Source: Caryophanales bacterium UBA6259 (GTDB lineage Bacteria > Bacillota > Bacilli > Tepidibacillales > Tepidibacillaceae). From it: DNA of 64,000 nucleotides. This document shows, piece after piece, positions 43,002 through 51,927 of this stretch; position 1 is the first letter of the stretch; the number at the start of each line of letters is the position of its first letter. Below the pieces are notes generated by a model. That model was not told the DNA's origin. It was given only the letters and a program-made list of their open reading frames with translations, and searched no databases. Made by a program: the position numbers and the translations under genes. The DNA is taken from contig DJVJ01000051.1 of the NCBI GenBank assembly GCA_002441135.1, positions 14,563-78,562 on the forward strand, written 5' to 3'.

Positions 43002-43691
43002 ATGGGGTGGATTATTCCATTAATCGCAAGTATTATTAGCCTTGCTTTAACTTACTCCTTAGTAAAACAATACATGATAAAGAAAAAAACCCATCAAATA
43101 TTGTATGCAATCTCATTGTTTATGTTTGCAATCGCTGCATTTAGTGAATTTTATGCAGAAGCATTTGGTTTTACAGCGTTTATGTATAAGCTATATTACT
43201 TCTCTGCAATTACCTTAGTACCAGTGATGGCTGCGGGAACGGTTTATATTTTAGCGAAACAAAAAAGATTATTTGCACATGTCTTCTTAGCCTATGTTGT
43301 TCTTCTCTCCTTGTGGCTACTATTCCTTATTATACCAGTACAATCATATAACGAAATTATTGGCCAGAATATTGGGGTAGGTGGTCAAGGTATGCCAGAT
43401 GAGATTCGACGCTTTAGTTTTCCTTTATCGGGGATAGGTGGAATAATCCTGATTGTTGGAGCATTGTTTTCTTATTGGAAAACGAAGTTTAAAGGGAATT
43501 TATATATCGCAGCAGGAGCAATAGTTATGGCAACAGGTGGGAGATTAGCAACAATGGGATTAACCATTTTATTACCATTGAGTGAGTTGGTAGGAATTAT
43601 TTTATTATATTATGGCGTAGTTATTCATCCTGCTTCATTTAAAACGAACAATGCAAATAATACAGAATCGTCATTAACAGATGCAGGCTGA
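43002..43691 (+). CDS. Hypothetical multi-spanning membrane protein
   Basis: I do not recognise this 229-residue protein. It has about seven hydrophobic helices in a regular arrangement, a conserved-looking FSEFYAEAFGFTAFMYKLYYFSAITLVP stretch in the first half, and a short polar Asn/Ser-rich C-terminal tail. The pattern resembles seven-helix sensor modules found at the N-terminus of some histidine kinases, but no kinase domain follows. Its ribosome binding site GAGGAGG lies in the last codons of murA, one base before the start, so it is translationally coupled to murA. No counterpart sits at this site in B. subtilis. Confidence 0.7.
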   Translation: MGWIIPLIASIISLALTYSLVKQYMIKKKTHQILYAISLFMFAIAAFSEFYAEAFGFTAFMYKLYYFSAITLVPVMAAGTVYILAKQKRLFAHVFLAYVVLLSLWLLFLIIPVQSYNEIIGQNIGVGGQGMPDEIRRFSFPLSGIGGIILIVGALFSYWKTKFKGNLYIAAGAIVMATGGRLATMGLTILLPLSELVGIILLYYGVVIHPASFKTNNANNTESSLTDAG

Positions 43692-43724
43692 TTATTTTAG
43701 GGGAGCAAAGGGGGAATTTAGGAG

Positions 43725-44687
43725 ATGGAACGAAGTTTAACGATGGAATTGGTACGTGTGACCGAAGCAGCTGCTTTAGCTGCAGCCCGTTGGATGGGTA
43801 AGGGCCTAAAAAATGAGGTAGACCAAGCAGGAACCACAGCAATGAGAAAAGTATTTGATACAGTACCAATGATTGGAACTGTTGTTATTGGAGAAGGAGA
43901 GATGGACGAGGCTCCGATGCTTTATATTGGGGAAAAGCTTGGAACAGGGCATGGTCCAGAGGTAGATGTTGCAGTAGATCCAATTGAGGGCACAAATATT
44001 GTGGCAAGAGGTTTATGGAATGCTTTAGCAGTTGTAGCAATTGCAGATAAGGGTAATCTATTGCATGCACCAGATATGTATATGGATAAGATTGCTGTTG
44101 GTCCAAAGGTTGCCGGAAAGATAAGCATTGAGTATAGTGTAACTCAAAATCTACAAATTGTTGCTAAGGAATTAAATAAGGATATTACAGAAGTAACAGC
44201 AGTTGTTCTAGACCGTGAACGGCATCAGGATATTATTGATGAGGTTCGTCGTGCTGGGGCAAGAATTAAGCTAATTAGTGACGGTGATGTTGCCGCAGCG
44301 ATTAATACCGCCTTTGAAGATACAGGTGTAGATGTGATGTTTGGCGCAGGGGGAGCTCCAGAAGGAGTACTAGCTGCAGTAGCACTTAAATGTTTAGGTG
44401 GAGAAATTCAGGGAAAGCTTTTACCACAAAGTGAAGAAGAATCAAATCGTTGTAAAGAAATGGGGATTGACCCAGATAAAATATTGAAAATGGAAGATCT
44501 GGTAAAAGGTGATGATGCCATTTTTGCTGCAACAGGAGTAACCGATGGTGAATTATTAAAAGGAGTTCGCTTTCATGGGACTATTGCTTCCACGCAATCC
44601 ATTGTTATGCGAGCAAAATCAGGAACTGTTCGGATTATTGATGGAACCCACCGACTTGAAAAGAAACCTAATTTATCGTTTCTATAA
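43725..44687 (+). CDS. glpX: Fructose-1,6-bisphosphatase, class II
   Basis: Gluconeogenic phosphatase of the GlpX family, 320 residues, lithium-sensitive and metal-dependent. Identifying segments are MERSLTMELVRVTEAAALAA, GEGEMDEAPM, DPIEGTN, GGAPEGVLAAVALK and GDDAIFAATGVTDG, all close to B. subtilis GlpX. The ATG is 10 bases after AAAGGGGG. The normal neighbours murA and rho flank it, apart from the inserted membrane protein. Confidence 0.96.
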   Translation: MERSLTMELVRVTEAAALAAARWMGKGLKNEVDQAGTTAMRKVFDTVPMIGTVVIGEGEMDEAPMLYIGEKLGTGHGPEVDVAVDPIEGTNIVARGLWNALAVVAIADKGNLLHAPDMYMDKIAVGPKVAGKISIEYSVTQNLQIVAKELNKDITEVTAVVLDRERHQDIIDEVRRAGARIKLISDGDVAAAINTAFEDTGVDVMFGAGGAPEGVLAAVALKCLGGEIQGKLLPQSEEESNRCKEMGIDPDKILKMEDLVKGDDAIFAATGVTDGELLKGVRFHGTIASTQSIVMRAKSGTVRIIDGTHRLEKKPNLSFL

Positions 44688-44757
44688 TCAAATAAACCAA
44701 TAAGGATTCATTTTCAATAAAATATACTAGTGAAAGAATGTAGGTGTAACTAATTAT

Positions 44758-46011
44758 ATGAATTTAACATTATCAGCGTTAGAAACAATGAAGCTGACAG
44801 AATTGTATCAACTAGCCAAAGAATATCAAATCCCGTATTATGGGAAATTAAAGAAGACAGAGCTTATTTTCTCCATTTTAAAAGCACAAGCAGAAAAAGC
44901 GGGCTTAATGTTTATGCAAGGTGTTTTGGAAATACTACCAGATGGATTTGGCTTCTTAAGGCCAATCAACTATTTACCAAGTGGTGAGGATATTTATATC
45001 TCCGCATCACAAATTCGCAAATTTGATCTTCGCACAGGAGATTTAGTTTCTGGAAAAGCAAGACCACCAAAGGAAAATGAGCGATATTTTGGAATGCTAC
45101 ATATTGAGGCGGTAAATGGACAGGACCCTGCTGTTGCAGCTGAGCGTCTTCATTTTCCTGCACTGACTCCAATATTTCCACAAACTAAATTAGTGTTAGA
45201 AACAGCGCCTAACCATATTTCCACTAGAATCATGGATATTCTTGCACCTGTAGGCTTAGGACAAAGGGGACTGATTGTAGCTCCGCCAAAGGCTGGTAAA
45301 ACGCTACTTTTAAAAGAAATCGCAAATTCCATCAGTATTAATCTTCCTGAAGCAGAACTAATGGTACTGTTAATTGATGAGCGACCTGAGGAAGTAACTG
45401 ATATGCAAAGGTCGGTTAGAGGAGAAGTTATTAGCTCCACCTTTGATGAATTGCCAGAAAATCATATTAAGGTTGCAGAGCTTGTTTTAGAAAGAGCACA
45501 ACGCTTAGTGGAAGCTAAAAAGGATGTTATTATCTTATTAGATAGTATCACGAGGTTGGCAAGAGCGTATAACTTAGTCATCCCTCCTAGTGGCAGAACA
45601 TTGTCTGGAGGTATCGATCCAGCTGCTTTCCATCGACCAAAGCGTTTCTTTGGTGCAGCAAGAAATATTGAAGAAGGTGGTAGTTTAACCATCTTAGCAA
45701 CAGCATTAGTTGAAACTGGTTCTCGTATGGATGATGTCATCTATGAGGAGTTTAAAGGAACGGGAAACATGGAGTTGCATCTAGATAGGAAGCTTGCAGA
45801 AAGAAGAATCTTCCCTGCCATTGATATTCGTCGCTCTGGTACTAGACGTGAAGAGCTATTATTATCAAAAGAAGATTTAGACAAAGTATGGGCGTTAAGA
45901 AAAGCGATGTCTGATCAAGGGGACTTTATTGACTTCTTCTTAAAACGATTAAAAGAAACCAAAAATAATCGTGAGTTTTTTGATCAGCTAGATAAAATAG
46001 TTAAAAAATAA
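44758..46011 (+). CDS. rho: Transcription termination factor Rho
   Basis: Hexameric RNA-dependent ATPase that terminates transcription, 417 residues. The N-terminal Rho_N helix bundle and cold-shock-like RNA-binding domain (GFLRP, YISASQIRKFDLRTGD) precede the RecA-like motor. Walker A is APPKAGKT, Walker B MVLLIDERPEEV, and the Q-loop/R-loop segment is LVIPPSGRTLSGGID. No terminator hairpin follows the stop. Confidence 0.97.
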   Translation: MNLTLSALETMKLTELYQLAKEYQIPYYGKLKKTELIFSILKAQAEKAGLMFMQGVLEILPDGFGFLRPINYLPSGEDIYISASQIRKFDLRTGDLVSGKARPPKENERYFGMLHIEAVNGQDPAVAAERLHFPALTPIFPQTKLVLETAPNHISTRIMDILAPVGLGQRGLIVAPPKAGKTLLLKEIANSISINLPEAELMVLLIDERPEEVTDMQRSVRGEVISSTFDELPENHIKVAELVLERAQRLVEAKKDVIILLDSITRLARAYNLVIPPSGRTLSGGIDPAAFHRPKRFFGAARNIEEGGSLTILATALVETGSRMDDVIYEEFKGTGNMELHLDRKLAERRIFPAIDIRRSGTRREELLLSKEDLDKVWALRKAMSDQGDFIDFFLKRLKETKNNREFFDQLDKIVKK

Positions 46012-46154
46012 CCAAAAAAAATTAAAAATAACTAATAATAACTAAACATAGTTAAAATAATAAACAAAAGTAGTTATGCCTTTTATACTGTTGTTCTACA
46101 TCCTTTTGTCTTTGTATAGGATATATAAGAAGACAACTTAAGGAGGAACAGCGG

Positions 46155-47084
46155 ATGATGAAAAAGAGTATCATCACATATATTCTTTTATTCTTTTTTC
46201 TAACCCCTTCCGTTTCTTTTGCTATGGAAAAAACACCAATAGAGCTTGAGCAGGCAATGGTTAAGGAAAGAATAATGCAATTTTTAAATCCTTTAGCAAC
46301 CCTTGATAATCAACTCAATAAGTTATCTTTAAAAAAGCTTTCCAATTTGTATAAAGTCCAAGCTGGAGATCAATTAATTAAAATAGCTAGTCAATTTGAG
46401 GTGCCAATAAATCAGTTAATTATGGCCAATAACCTCTATGATCCAGACCATTTATCTGAAGGACAATCCTTACTTATTCCTGTTGATTATTTATGGGGCA
46501 TATATAGTGAAAAAGATACATTAGAGGTAATGGGAAGCAATAATGATGTAGATCTTCAAGAAATAATGAAGGCTAATCCGGAAATATACCAACAAAAGCC
46601 TTATTCAGGTCAACTTATAGCTATTCCGCAGAATTTGGTATATCAAAGGTTGATTGAAAGAGCCAATAAAAGTAAAGTAATAAGCGCAAGTCGGTCTACT
46701 ACTAATATTCCTATAATGACTTGGCCTGTTTTAGGTAATATTACCAGTAAGTTCGGTTATCGATGGGGTCAGCTACATTCAGGAATTGATATTTGGAATG
46801 AAAATGGTTATCAAACTAATATACAGGCAGCTTATGATGGAGAGATCATTGCTGCAGGAGATAGTAATAATGGTTATGGAAAATTAATCATTATTCAGCA
46901 TTCGAATCAGCTTGAGACCTATTATGCACATCTAAGTAAAATTTTTGTGCAGGTAGGGCAAAAGGTAAAGCAGGGAGAATTATTGGGTAAAATGGGAGAC
47001 ACAGGCAACACCACTGGAATTCATCTTCATTTTGAAATTCGATACCATGATAAACCTTATAACCCCATCGTTTACTTAAAATAA
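46155..47084 (+). CDS. Secreted LysM-M23 peptidoglycan endopeptidase
   Basis: A 309-residue exported protein. A signal peptide (residues 1-24, SFA-ME) is followed by a LysM domain (YKVQAGDQLIKIASQF near 65-110), a second, weaker LysM-like segment (about 115-160), and an M23/LytM zinc peptidase domain. The zinc ligands are H-x3-D in LHSGIDIW, with HLHFE supplying the catalytic and third metal histidines; the G-Y-R entry motif is present. It should cleave peptide cross-bridges outside the membrane. The ATG at 46155 follows AGGAGG. The insertion between rho and rpmE is shared by several Bacillales. Confidence 0.9.
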   Translation: MMKKSIITYILLFFFLTPSVSFAMEKTPIELEQAMVKERIMQFLNPLATLDNQLNKLSLKKLSNLYKVQAGDQLIKIASQFEVPINQLIMANNLYDPDHLSEGQSLLIPVDYLWGIYSEKDTLEVMGSNNDVDLQEIMKANPEIYQQKPYSGQLIAIPQNLVYQRLIERANKSKVISASRSTTNIPIMTWPVLGNITSKFGYRWGQLHSGIDIWNENGYQTNIQAAYDGEIIAAGDSNNGYGKLIIIQHSNQLETYYAHLSKIFVQVGQKVKQGELLGKMGDTGNTTGIHLHFEIRYHDKPYNPIVYLK

Positions 47085-47096
47085 CAGAATATGTTA

Positions 47097-47126
47097 TTGA
47101 TAATGGAGATCTAAACGTGCTATAAT
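47097..47126 (+). promoter_or_regulatory. Sigma-A promoter of rpmE
   Basis: TTGATA (47097-47102), an 18-base spacer and a perfect TATAAT (47121-47126) lie about 55 bases before the L31 start codon. Confidence 0.75.
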
Positions 47127-47188
47127 GACACTTGTATGTGACTAAAACTCTGTTTCTAAAGGATTCAGGGCAGAAAGAGGTGAACGCG

Positions 47189-47386
47189 ATGAAACAAGGT
47201 ATTCATCCAAATTACAAACAAACCACTGTAACATGTGCATGTGGAAACACTTTTGAAACTGGTTCTGTTAAGGAGAATCTACGCGTTGAGATTTGTTCCG
47301 AGTGCCACCCATTCTTTACTGGTAAGCAGAAGTTCATTGATGCTGGTGGTCGTGTAGACAAGTTCAAAAAGAAATACAACCTTTAA
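47189..47386 (+). CDS. rpmE: 50S ribosomal protein L31, zinc-binding form
   Basis: A 65-residue ribosomal protein L31. The four cysteines CAC...CSEC (C16, C18, C37, C40 region) identify the zinc-containing RpmE rather than the zinc-free RpmE2 (YtiA) used under zinc limitation. The ATG at 47189 follows AAAGAGGTG; the frame extends back to 47132 without a site. The 60-base leader is the place where L31 autoregulation acts in B. subtilis. A strong terminator follows. Confidence 0.95.
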   Translation: MKQGIHPNYKQTTVTCACGNTFETGSVKENLRVEICSECHPFFTGKQKFIDAGGRVDKFKKKYNL

Positions 47387-47395
47387 TAAGCTACA

Positions 47396-47427
47396 ACAGG
47401 CAAGCAAATCTCTGCTTGCCTGTTTTT
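47396..47427 (+). terminator. Terminator after rpmE
   Basis: The stem AACAGGCAAGCA / TGCTTGCCTGTT with a 6-nt loop is followed by TTTTT. Confidence 0.9.
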
Positions 47428-47500
47428 CTCTCTAATAATGCTTTTACATATGATTAAAGATTATATACACACGGTAATGGGATAGGAGTGGAAGTTCTTA

Positions 47501-48082
47501 ATGTTTTATTACAAACAAGAGGGATGGATTGAGTTTATCTGTGGTAGTATGTTTTCAGGTAAAAGTGAAGAACTAATTCGCCGGATTAAACGTGCAAACT
47601 ATGCTAAGCAAAAGGTACAGGTATTTAAACCTGTCATTGACAATCGATATAGTAATGTAGCGGTTGCTTCCCATAACGGAAATCAAATTGAGGCAAATCC
47701 TGTTAATACCTCTGAGGATATTATGGCACTTATTGAAGAAGATACCGATGTAGTAGCTATTGATGAAATTCAATTTTTTGATCATGGAATTATTGATACC
47801 TGTGAAAAAATTGCAAATAAAGGTATTCGAGTCGTTTGTGCAGGTTTAGATTTGGATTTTAGAGGGGAACCATTTGGTCCATCTCCAACCATATTAGCAA
47901 GAGCGGAATTTGTGACTAAGCTACAAGCCATTTGTGTAAAATGTGGGAATCCTGCCACTAGAACACAACGTTTAATTGATGGAAAACCAGCCCATTTTTT
48001 AGATCCTATTATTAAGGTTGGCGCTTCTGAAAGCTATGAAGCTAGGTGCAGACATTGTCACGAGGTGCCAGGTAAGGAATAA
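47501..48082 (+). CDS. tdk: Thymidine kinase
   Basis: A type II thymidine kinase of 193 residues in the pyrimidine salvage pathway. The P-loop is GSMFSGKSEE, followed by DEIQFFD. Zinc-finger cysteines are CVKCG and CRHCH, and the lasso loop contains GGSESYEARC-type residues (GASESYEAR). It begins MFYYKQEGWIEFICG, matching B. subtilis Tdk. The order rpmE-tdk-prfA is conserved, with a lipoprotein gene inserted. Confidence 0.96.
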   Translation: MFYYKQEGWIEFICGSMFSGKSEELIRRIKRANYAKQKVQVFKPVIDNRYSNVAVASHNGNQIEANPVNTSEDIMALIEEDTDVVAIDEIQFFDHGIIDTCEKIANKGIRVVCAGLDLDFRGEPFGPSPTILARAEFVTKLQAICVKCGNPATRTQRLIDGKPAHFLDPIIKVGASESYEARCRHCHEVPGKE

Positions 48083-48179
48083 AATTCAGGTTAAGGTATA
48101 AAGTGCTAGACAAGGAATAAAGACACTAGACGTTTTTTTGCTCTCTAGGGAATCATAACACCTAGGGAGGTGACGCATT

Positions 48180-48833
48180 TTGCGTACAAAAAAAATTCTT
48201 GTTTTTCTTTTAATCACAGTATTGGCAATAGGATTATCTGCTTGTGGAATGGCGAATGACGAGCGTCCATTAACTCGAAGCTATGGTGATAATGACAATA
48301 TCCTTGGTTTTGATATGGACAGAAACCGTAACATTGGTCCAGATAATAATGGTACTGTAAGAAATTATGGCACGTACAATCGTTATGGGGGATATAACCC
48401 AAATGCGTATGGTTATGATGGCTATAATGGCTATCGTACCAATCGATTCAACGATGTTAACGGCTATGATAATCGTTACCGTACCAACCAGTTCCGCACC
48501 AACGCTAATCGAGATGCAGACCGCATGGCAGAAGCTGCAGACCGAGTAAAAGGTGTAGATGGTGCAACTGTTGTTATTGCTGGCGGTAATGCCTATGTAG
48601 CACTGGATATTAAAGATAAGGTAAACAGTGCTCAAGCCAATAGGGTAGAACGAGAAGTTTATCGTCAATTAACAAAGACAGCAAATCGTTACAATGTCTA
48701 CATTACCTCCGATGACGATATGTTTGGCCGACTACGTGATGTAGGCGATGGAATTAGAAATGGAACTCCAGTAAACGATTACCGTAATGACTTACGCGAT
48801 TTTGACACCAGATTTAGAACTTACCGCCGTTAG
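48180..48833 (+). CDS. YhcN/YlaJ-family sporulation lipoprotein
   Basis: A 217-residue lipoprotein of the YhcN/YlaJ family, which is made in the forespore and located in the inner spore membrane. The signal peptide ends in the lipobox LSAC at residues 19-22. A low-complexity Gly/Asn/Tyr/Arg region (about 40-110) leads to the conserved domain with ADRVKGVDGATVVIAGGNAYVALD. TTG is the start, with GGGAGGTGAC upstream. It sits between tdk and prfA and ends at a strong terminator. Its role in germination or outgrowth is inferred from the family. Confidence 0.88.
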   Translation: MRTKKILVFLLITVLAIGLSACGMANDERPLTRSYGDNDNILGFDMDRNRNIGPDNNGTVRNYGTYNRYGGYNPNAYGYDGYNGYRTNRFNDVNGYDNRYRTNQFRTNANRDADRMAEAADRVKGVDGATVVIAGGNAYVALDIKDKVNSAQANRVEREVYRQLTKTANRYNVYITSDDDMFGRLRDVGDGIRNGTPVNDYRNDLRDFDTRFRTYRR

Positions 48834-48861
48834 TTAAAAATTAGTTACAAAAAAGCCTTAC

Positions 48862-48902
48862 AAAAAACCCTTTTTCCTAAATATTTAGGAAAGGGTTTTT
48901 TG
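48862..48902 (+). terminator. Terminator after the sporulation lipoprotein gene
   Basis: A long near-perfect stem AAAAAACCCTTTTTCCTAAA with its complement (one mismatch region) and a T-run, centred on the TATT loop. Confidence 0.9.
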
Positions 48903-49022
48903 CTAATTCACTGATAATTTTTAAATAAACGGATTGAATACTGTATTGTAATTACTTTGACGTTAAGGACTTTTTATTATATAATTCATATGTTATACAT
49001 TAAAAATTATGAGGTGAGTCTA

Positions 49023-50096
49023 TTGTTCGGACGGTTACAGGAAATAGAAAACCGTTATAATAAGTTAAGCGAATTCTTAATGGATCCAACAATTATTAGC
49101 GATCCAAACAAGTTAAGAGAATACTCCAAGGAACAATCTAATATTGAAGATACAGTTAATGCCTATAGAGAGTACAAGACGGTTTTATCAGAATATAAAG
49201 ATGCTAAATCAATGCTAGAAGAAAAGCTTGATCAAGAAATGCGAGAAATGGTTAAAATGGAATTAGATGAGCTTGAGGCTAGGAAGGAAGAATTAGAGGC
49301 GCAAATGAAAATTCTTTTACTTCCAAAGGACCCTAATGATGACAAAAACGTAATTGTAGAAATTAGGGGTGCCGCTGGTGGTGATGAAGCAGCACTTTTT
49401 GCTGGAGATTTATATCGCATGTATACCCGTTATGCTGAAAGACAAGGCTGGAAAACGGAGCTAATCGATGGTAACTTTACTGGAATCGGTGGTTTTAAAG
49501 AGGTTGTCTTTATGATTAACGGTAAAGGTGCCTACAGTAAATTGAAGTATGAAAGTGGTGCCCATCGTGTACAACGAATTCCTTCTACAGAATCAGGCGG
49601 CAGAATTCATACCTCCACAGCTACAGTTGCTGTACTTCCCGAAGCAGAAGAGGTAGAAGTTGATCTTAATCCAAATGATGTTCGTGTTGATGTATTCTGT
49701 TCTAGCGGTCCTGGAGGACAAAGCGTTAATACCACACAATCCGCAGTACGTTTAACCCACGTACCAACAGGTCTTGTTGTCTCCTGTCAGGATGAAAAAT
49801 CTCAGAATAAAAATAAAGAAAAAGCAATGAAGGTATTAAGAGCAAGATTATATGAAAAACAGCTTGAGGAAGAGCAAGCAAAATATGCGGATGTTCGTAA
49901 AAATCAGGTGGGAACTGGAGACCGAAGTGAGCGAATTCGTACCTATAATTTCCCACAAAGTCGTGTAACTGATCATCGAATTGGCCTAACCTTACACAAG
50001 CTTGATTATATTCTTGATGGTGACTTAGAGGATGTTATTTCAGCATTACATGTTCATTATCAAGCAGAGCTATTAAAAAATCAAAATGCGGAGTAA
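49023..50096 (+). CDS. prfA: Peptide chain release factor 1
   Basis: Class I release factor recognising UAA and UAG, 357 residues. The peptidyl-hydrolysis motif GGQ is in SGPGGQSVNTTQSA, the codon-recognition tripeptide region lies around HRVQRIPSTESGGR (PxT type), and GTGDRSERIRTYNFPQ is intact. The TTG at 49023 follows GAGGTGAG and gives MFGRLQEIE, matching B. subtilis MLDRLKSIE. The longer frame to 48957 lacks support. prmC follows after 5 bases. Confidence 0.95.
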   Translation: MFGRLQEIENRYNKLSEFLMDPTIISDPNKLREYSKEQSNIEDTVNAYREYKTVLSEYKDAKSMLEEKLDQEMREMVKMELDELEARKEELEAQMKILLLPKDPNDDKNVIVEIRGAAGGDEAALFAGDLYRMYTRYAERQGWKTELIDGNFTGIGGFKEVVFMINGKGAYSKLKYESGAHRVQRIPSTESGGRIHTSTATVAVLPEAEEVEVDLNPNDVRVDVFCSSGPGGQSVNTTQSAVRLTHVPTGLVVSCQDEKSQNKNKEKAMKVLRARLYEKQLEEEQAKYADVRKNQVGTGDRSERIRTYNFPQSRVTDHRIGLTLHKLDYILDGDLEDVISALHVHYQAELLKNQNAE

Positions 50097-50101
50097 TCTT
50101 T

Positions 50102-50980
50102 ATGATGCAAATAAATAAAGAAAAAACCATAAGGGAAGCCCATCAATGGGCTTCCTCCTTTTTAAAAGAACATCAAATAGAAACACCAGATCTAGAAGCA
50201 GAGGTGTTTATTCGTCATCTATATAACTGGGATCGAACTAAATTTTTCTTTTACTTGAATCAAGAAATCGAGAAAGAAAAATATGGCCAGCTACAGGAGA
50301 TGGTGGAGCGTCGAATTAAACATGAGCCTCTGCAATACATCATTGGTGTTCAAGAGTTTTATGGAAGAGATTTTCATGTGAATCCAAACGTTTTGATACC
50401 AAGACCAGAAACAGAGCTGTTGGTAGAAGAGGTAATTAAAACGGCAACTGAAATGTTTGGAAAAGAGAACGAGCTAATCAAAGTCATTGATATTGGTACT
50501 GGCTCAGGAGCAATTGCGATTACTCTTGCCTTAGAAAAACCAAGCTGGGAGCTGCATACGGTGGATATCTCCGATAAAGCGCTTGAAACAGCAAGAAAAA
50601 ATGGGGAACATCTTAAAGCGAACGTAAATTTTCATTTAGGTAATGCATTAGAACCAGCAATAGCTCAAGGAATAAAAGTAGATATCATTGTGTCTAACCC
50701 CCCGTATATTCCTTCAGAGGATATCAATACCTTAATGGAGGAAGTTAAGAATCATGAGCCTATTCTTGCACTTGATGGTGGAGAAGATGGGTTGGATTTT
50801 TATAGGGATATCATCGAAAAAGCGGATTATGTATTGAACCATCCTGGATTTATAGCCTTTGAAATAGGGATTGGCCAAGAGCTTGCAATAAAAAACCTTT
50901 TTGAGTTAAAAGGCGCTACTCAAGTAAAGATTATAAATGACTTTCAGGATATACCGCGGATTGTGATAGGTATTTTCTAA
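50102..50980 (+). CDS. prmC: Release factor glutamine methyltransferase
   Basis: Methylates the glutamine of the GGQ motif in release factors. The 292-residue protein has an N-terminal helical domain and a Rossmann methyltransferase domain with DIGTGSGAIAI (SAM) and the NPPYIP active-site motif, which binds the glutamine. It directly follows its substrate gene prfA. Codons 11-20 encode a strong hairpin followed by a T-run (separate entry). ATG codons at 50102 and 50105 are both possible. Confidence 0.95.
   Translation: MMQINKEKTIREAHQWASSFLKEHQIETPDLEAEVFIRHLYNWDRTKFFFYLNQEIEKEKYGQLQEMVERRIKHEPLQYIIGVQEFYGRDFHVNPNVLIPRPETELLVEEVIKTATEMFGKENELIKVIDIGTGSGAIAITLALEKPSWELHTVDISDKALETARKNGEHLKANVNFHLGNALEPAIAQGIKVDIIVSNPPYIPSEDINTLMEEVKNHEPILALDGGEDGLDFYRDIIEKADYVLNHPGFIAFEIGIGQELAIKNLFELKGATQVKIINDFQDIPRIVIGIF
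50133..50163 (+). terminator. Terminator-like hairpin inside the start of prmC
   Basis: A perfect 9-bp stem GGAAGCCCA (50134-50142) with loop TCAA and TGGGCTTCC (50147-50155), extendable by a G-U pair, is followed by TCCTTTTT. It lies about 30 bases inside the coding sequence. It has the form of an intrinsic terminator, but its activity in translated mRNA is uncertain. Confidence 0.5.
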
Positions 50981-51018
50981 ATTAGATAAACAAATAAGAT
51001 AATTTATTCTAATCACGT

Positions 51019-51048
51019 GTTTAACCTCAATTCAATTTGACCATACTA
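51019..51048 (+). promoter_or_regulatory. Candidate sigma-F promoter of spoIIR
   Basis: GTTTA (51019-51023), 15 bases, then GACCATACTA (51039-51048) fits the forespore sigma-F pattern (GYWTA, 15-16 bases, GGNNANANTW) at most positions. It lies 34 bases before the spoIIR start. spoIIR is sigma-F controlled in B. subtilis. Confidence 0.65.
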
Positions 51049-51081
51049 AGGGTAGAGAGAGTTAGAGAGGGGAAAAAACAA

Positions 51082-51756
51082 ATGAAAAGAGTATTTTATC
51101 TTATTTTTATTTTTTCTGTTTTATTAATGAGCTGGGATTTACAAAAGGAAGATGCTGCTTTTGCACAAAGGATTGAGCTAGAAGGAGAAACAATTCCAGA
51201 TCAAGCGATCCGCCTACGTATTATTGCGAACAGTGATTCTGCTGAGGATCAGCGATTAAAGCAAAAAGTAAGAGATGAAATTATTGATGAAGTTAATCTT
51301 TGGGTAGACTCCTTGAATGATATAGACAGTGCAAGAGAAATTATTACAGCTCATTTGCCGGAATTACAAACGATTGTTGATCAGACAATAAAAGAGTCTG
51401 GTTTTACATATAACTCTACTGTTGAGCTTGGGGTTGTCCCCTTTCCTACAAAAATGTACGGACAAACTGTTTATCCAGCAGGAGATTACGAGGCACTAAG
51501 AGTAACCATTGGAGCTGCTGAAGGGCAAAATTGGTGGTGTGTTTTGTTTCCCCCACTTTGCTTTGTAGATATGTCTACAGCAACTGCGGTCACAAAAGAA
51601 CCGTCAACTTCTACTGATGCAAACTCAACAAATTCAGATATGGATAATAATGAAAAAGTTAAAAATGATGTTGAAAACGAGAATGAGGTTCAAGTAAAAT
51701 TTTTCTTATTTGAAATGGCAGTAAAATTGGTTTCTTATGTTAAAAATCTAGTATAA
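51082..51756 (+). CDS. spoIIR: Stage II sporulation protein R
   Basis: A forespore-secreted signal protein that triggers SpoIIGA to process pro-sigma-E in the mother cell. The 224-residue protein has an N-terminal signal segment (MKRVFYLIFIFSVLL) and the conserved SpoIIR domain: PDQAIRLRIIANSDSAEDQRLKQKVRD and GAAEGQNWWCVLFPPLCFVD. The start at 51082 follows AGAGAGGGG; the longer frame to 51037 would include the sigma-F promoter. It follows prmC as in B. subtilis. Confidence 0.94.
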   Translation: MKRVFYLIFIFSVLLMSWDLQKEDAAFAQRIELEGETIPDQAIRLRIIANSDSAEDQRLKQKVRDEIIDEVNLWVDSLNDIDSAREIITAHLPELQTIVDQTIKESGFTYNSTVELGVVPFPTKMYGQTVYPAGDYEALRVTIGAAEGQNWWCVLFPPLCFVDMSTATAVTKEPSTSTDANSTNSDMDNNEKVKNDVENENEVQVKFFLFEMAVKLVSYVKNLV

Positions 51757-51789
51757 GCCCCTCTATTCCTAATATATAATATGGTAGTT

Positions 51790-51820
51790 GACAGCTTAAA
51801 ATCATTAAGCTGTCTTTTTT
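51790..51820 (+). terminator. Terminator after spoIIR
   Basis: A perfect 10-bp stem GACAGCTTAA / TTAAGCTGTC with a 5-nt loop and a run of seven T residues. Confidence 0.92.
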
Positions 51821-51927
51821 TATTGATAGGAGGTATTATAATTTCCAGTTCTTTTTTTCCTCAAATCCTCATAAACATAACAATATATTTGGGACAAGTT
51901 GAGAGGCAAAATGGAGGAGGAAAAACA

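Noticed and set aside
48270..48668. Open frame on the minus strand opposite the YhcN-type lipoprotein
   Set aside because: Its composition (Ile/Thr/Val runs) is the mirror of the Asn/Gly/Tyr-rich sense strand. It has no ribosome binding site or family resemblance.
51781..51927. N-terminal extension of the GNAT protein with a hydrophobic segment
   Set aside because: The stretch contains the spoIIR terminator stem and T-run, while a perfect GGAGGAGG site precedes the internal ATG at 51928.
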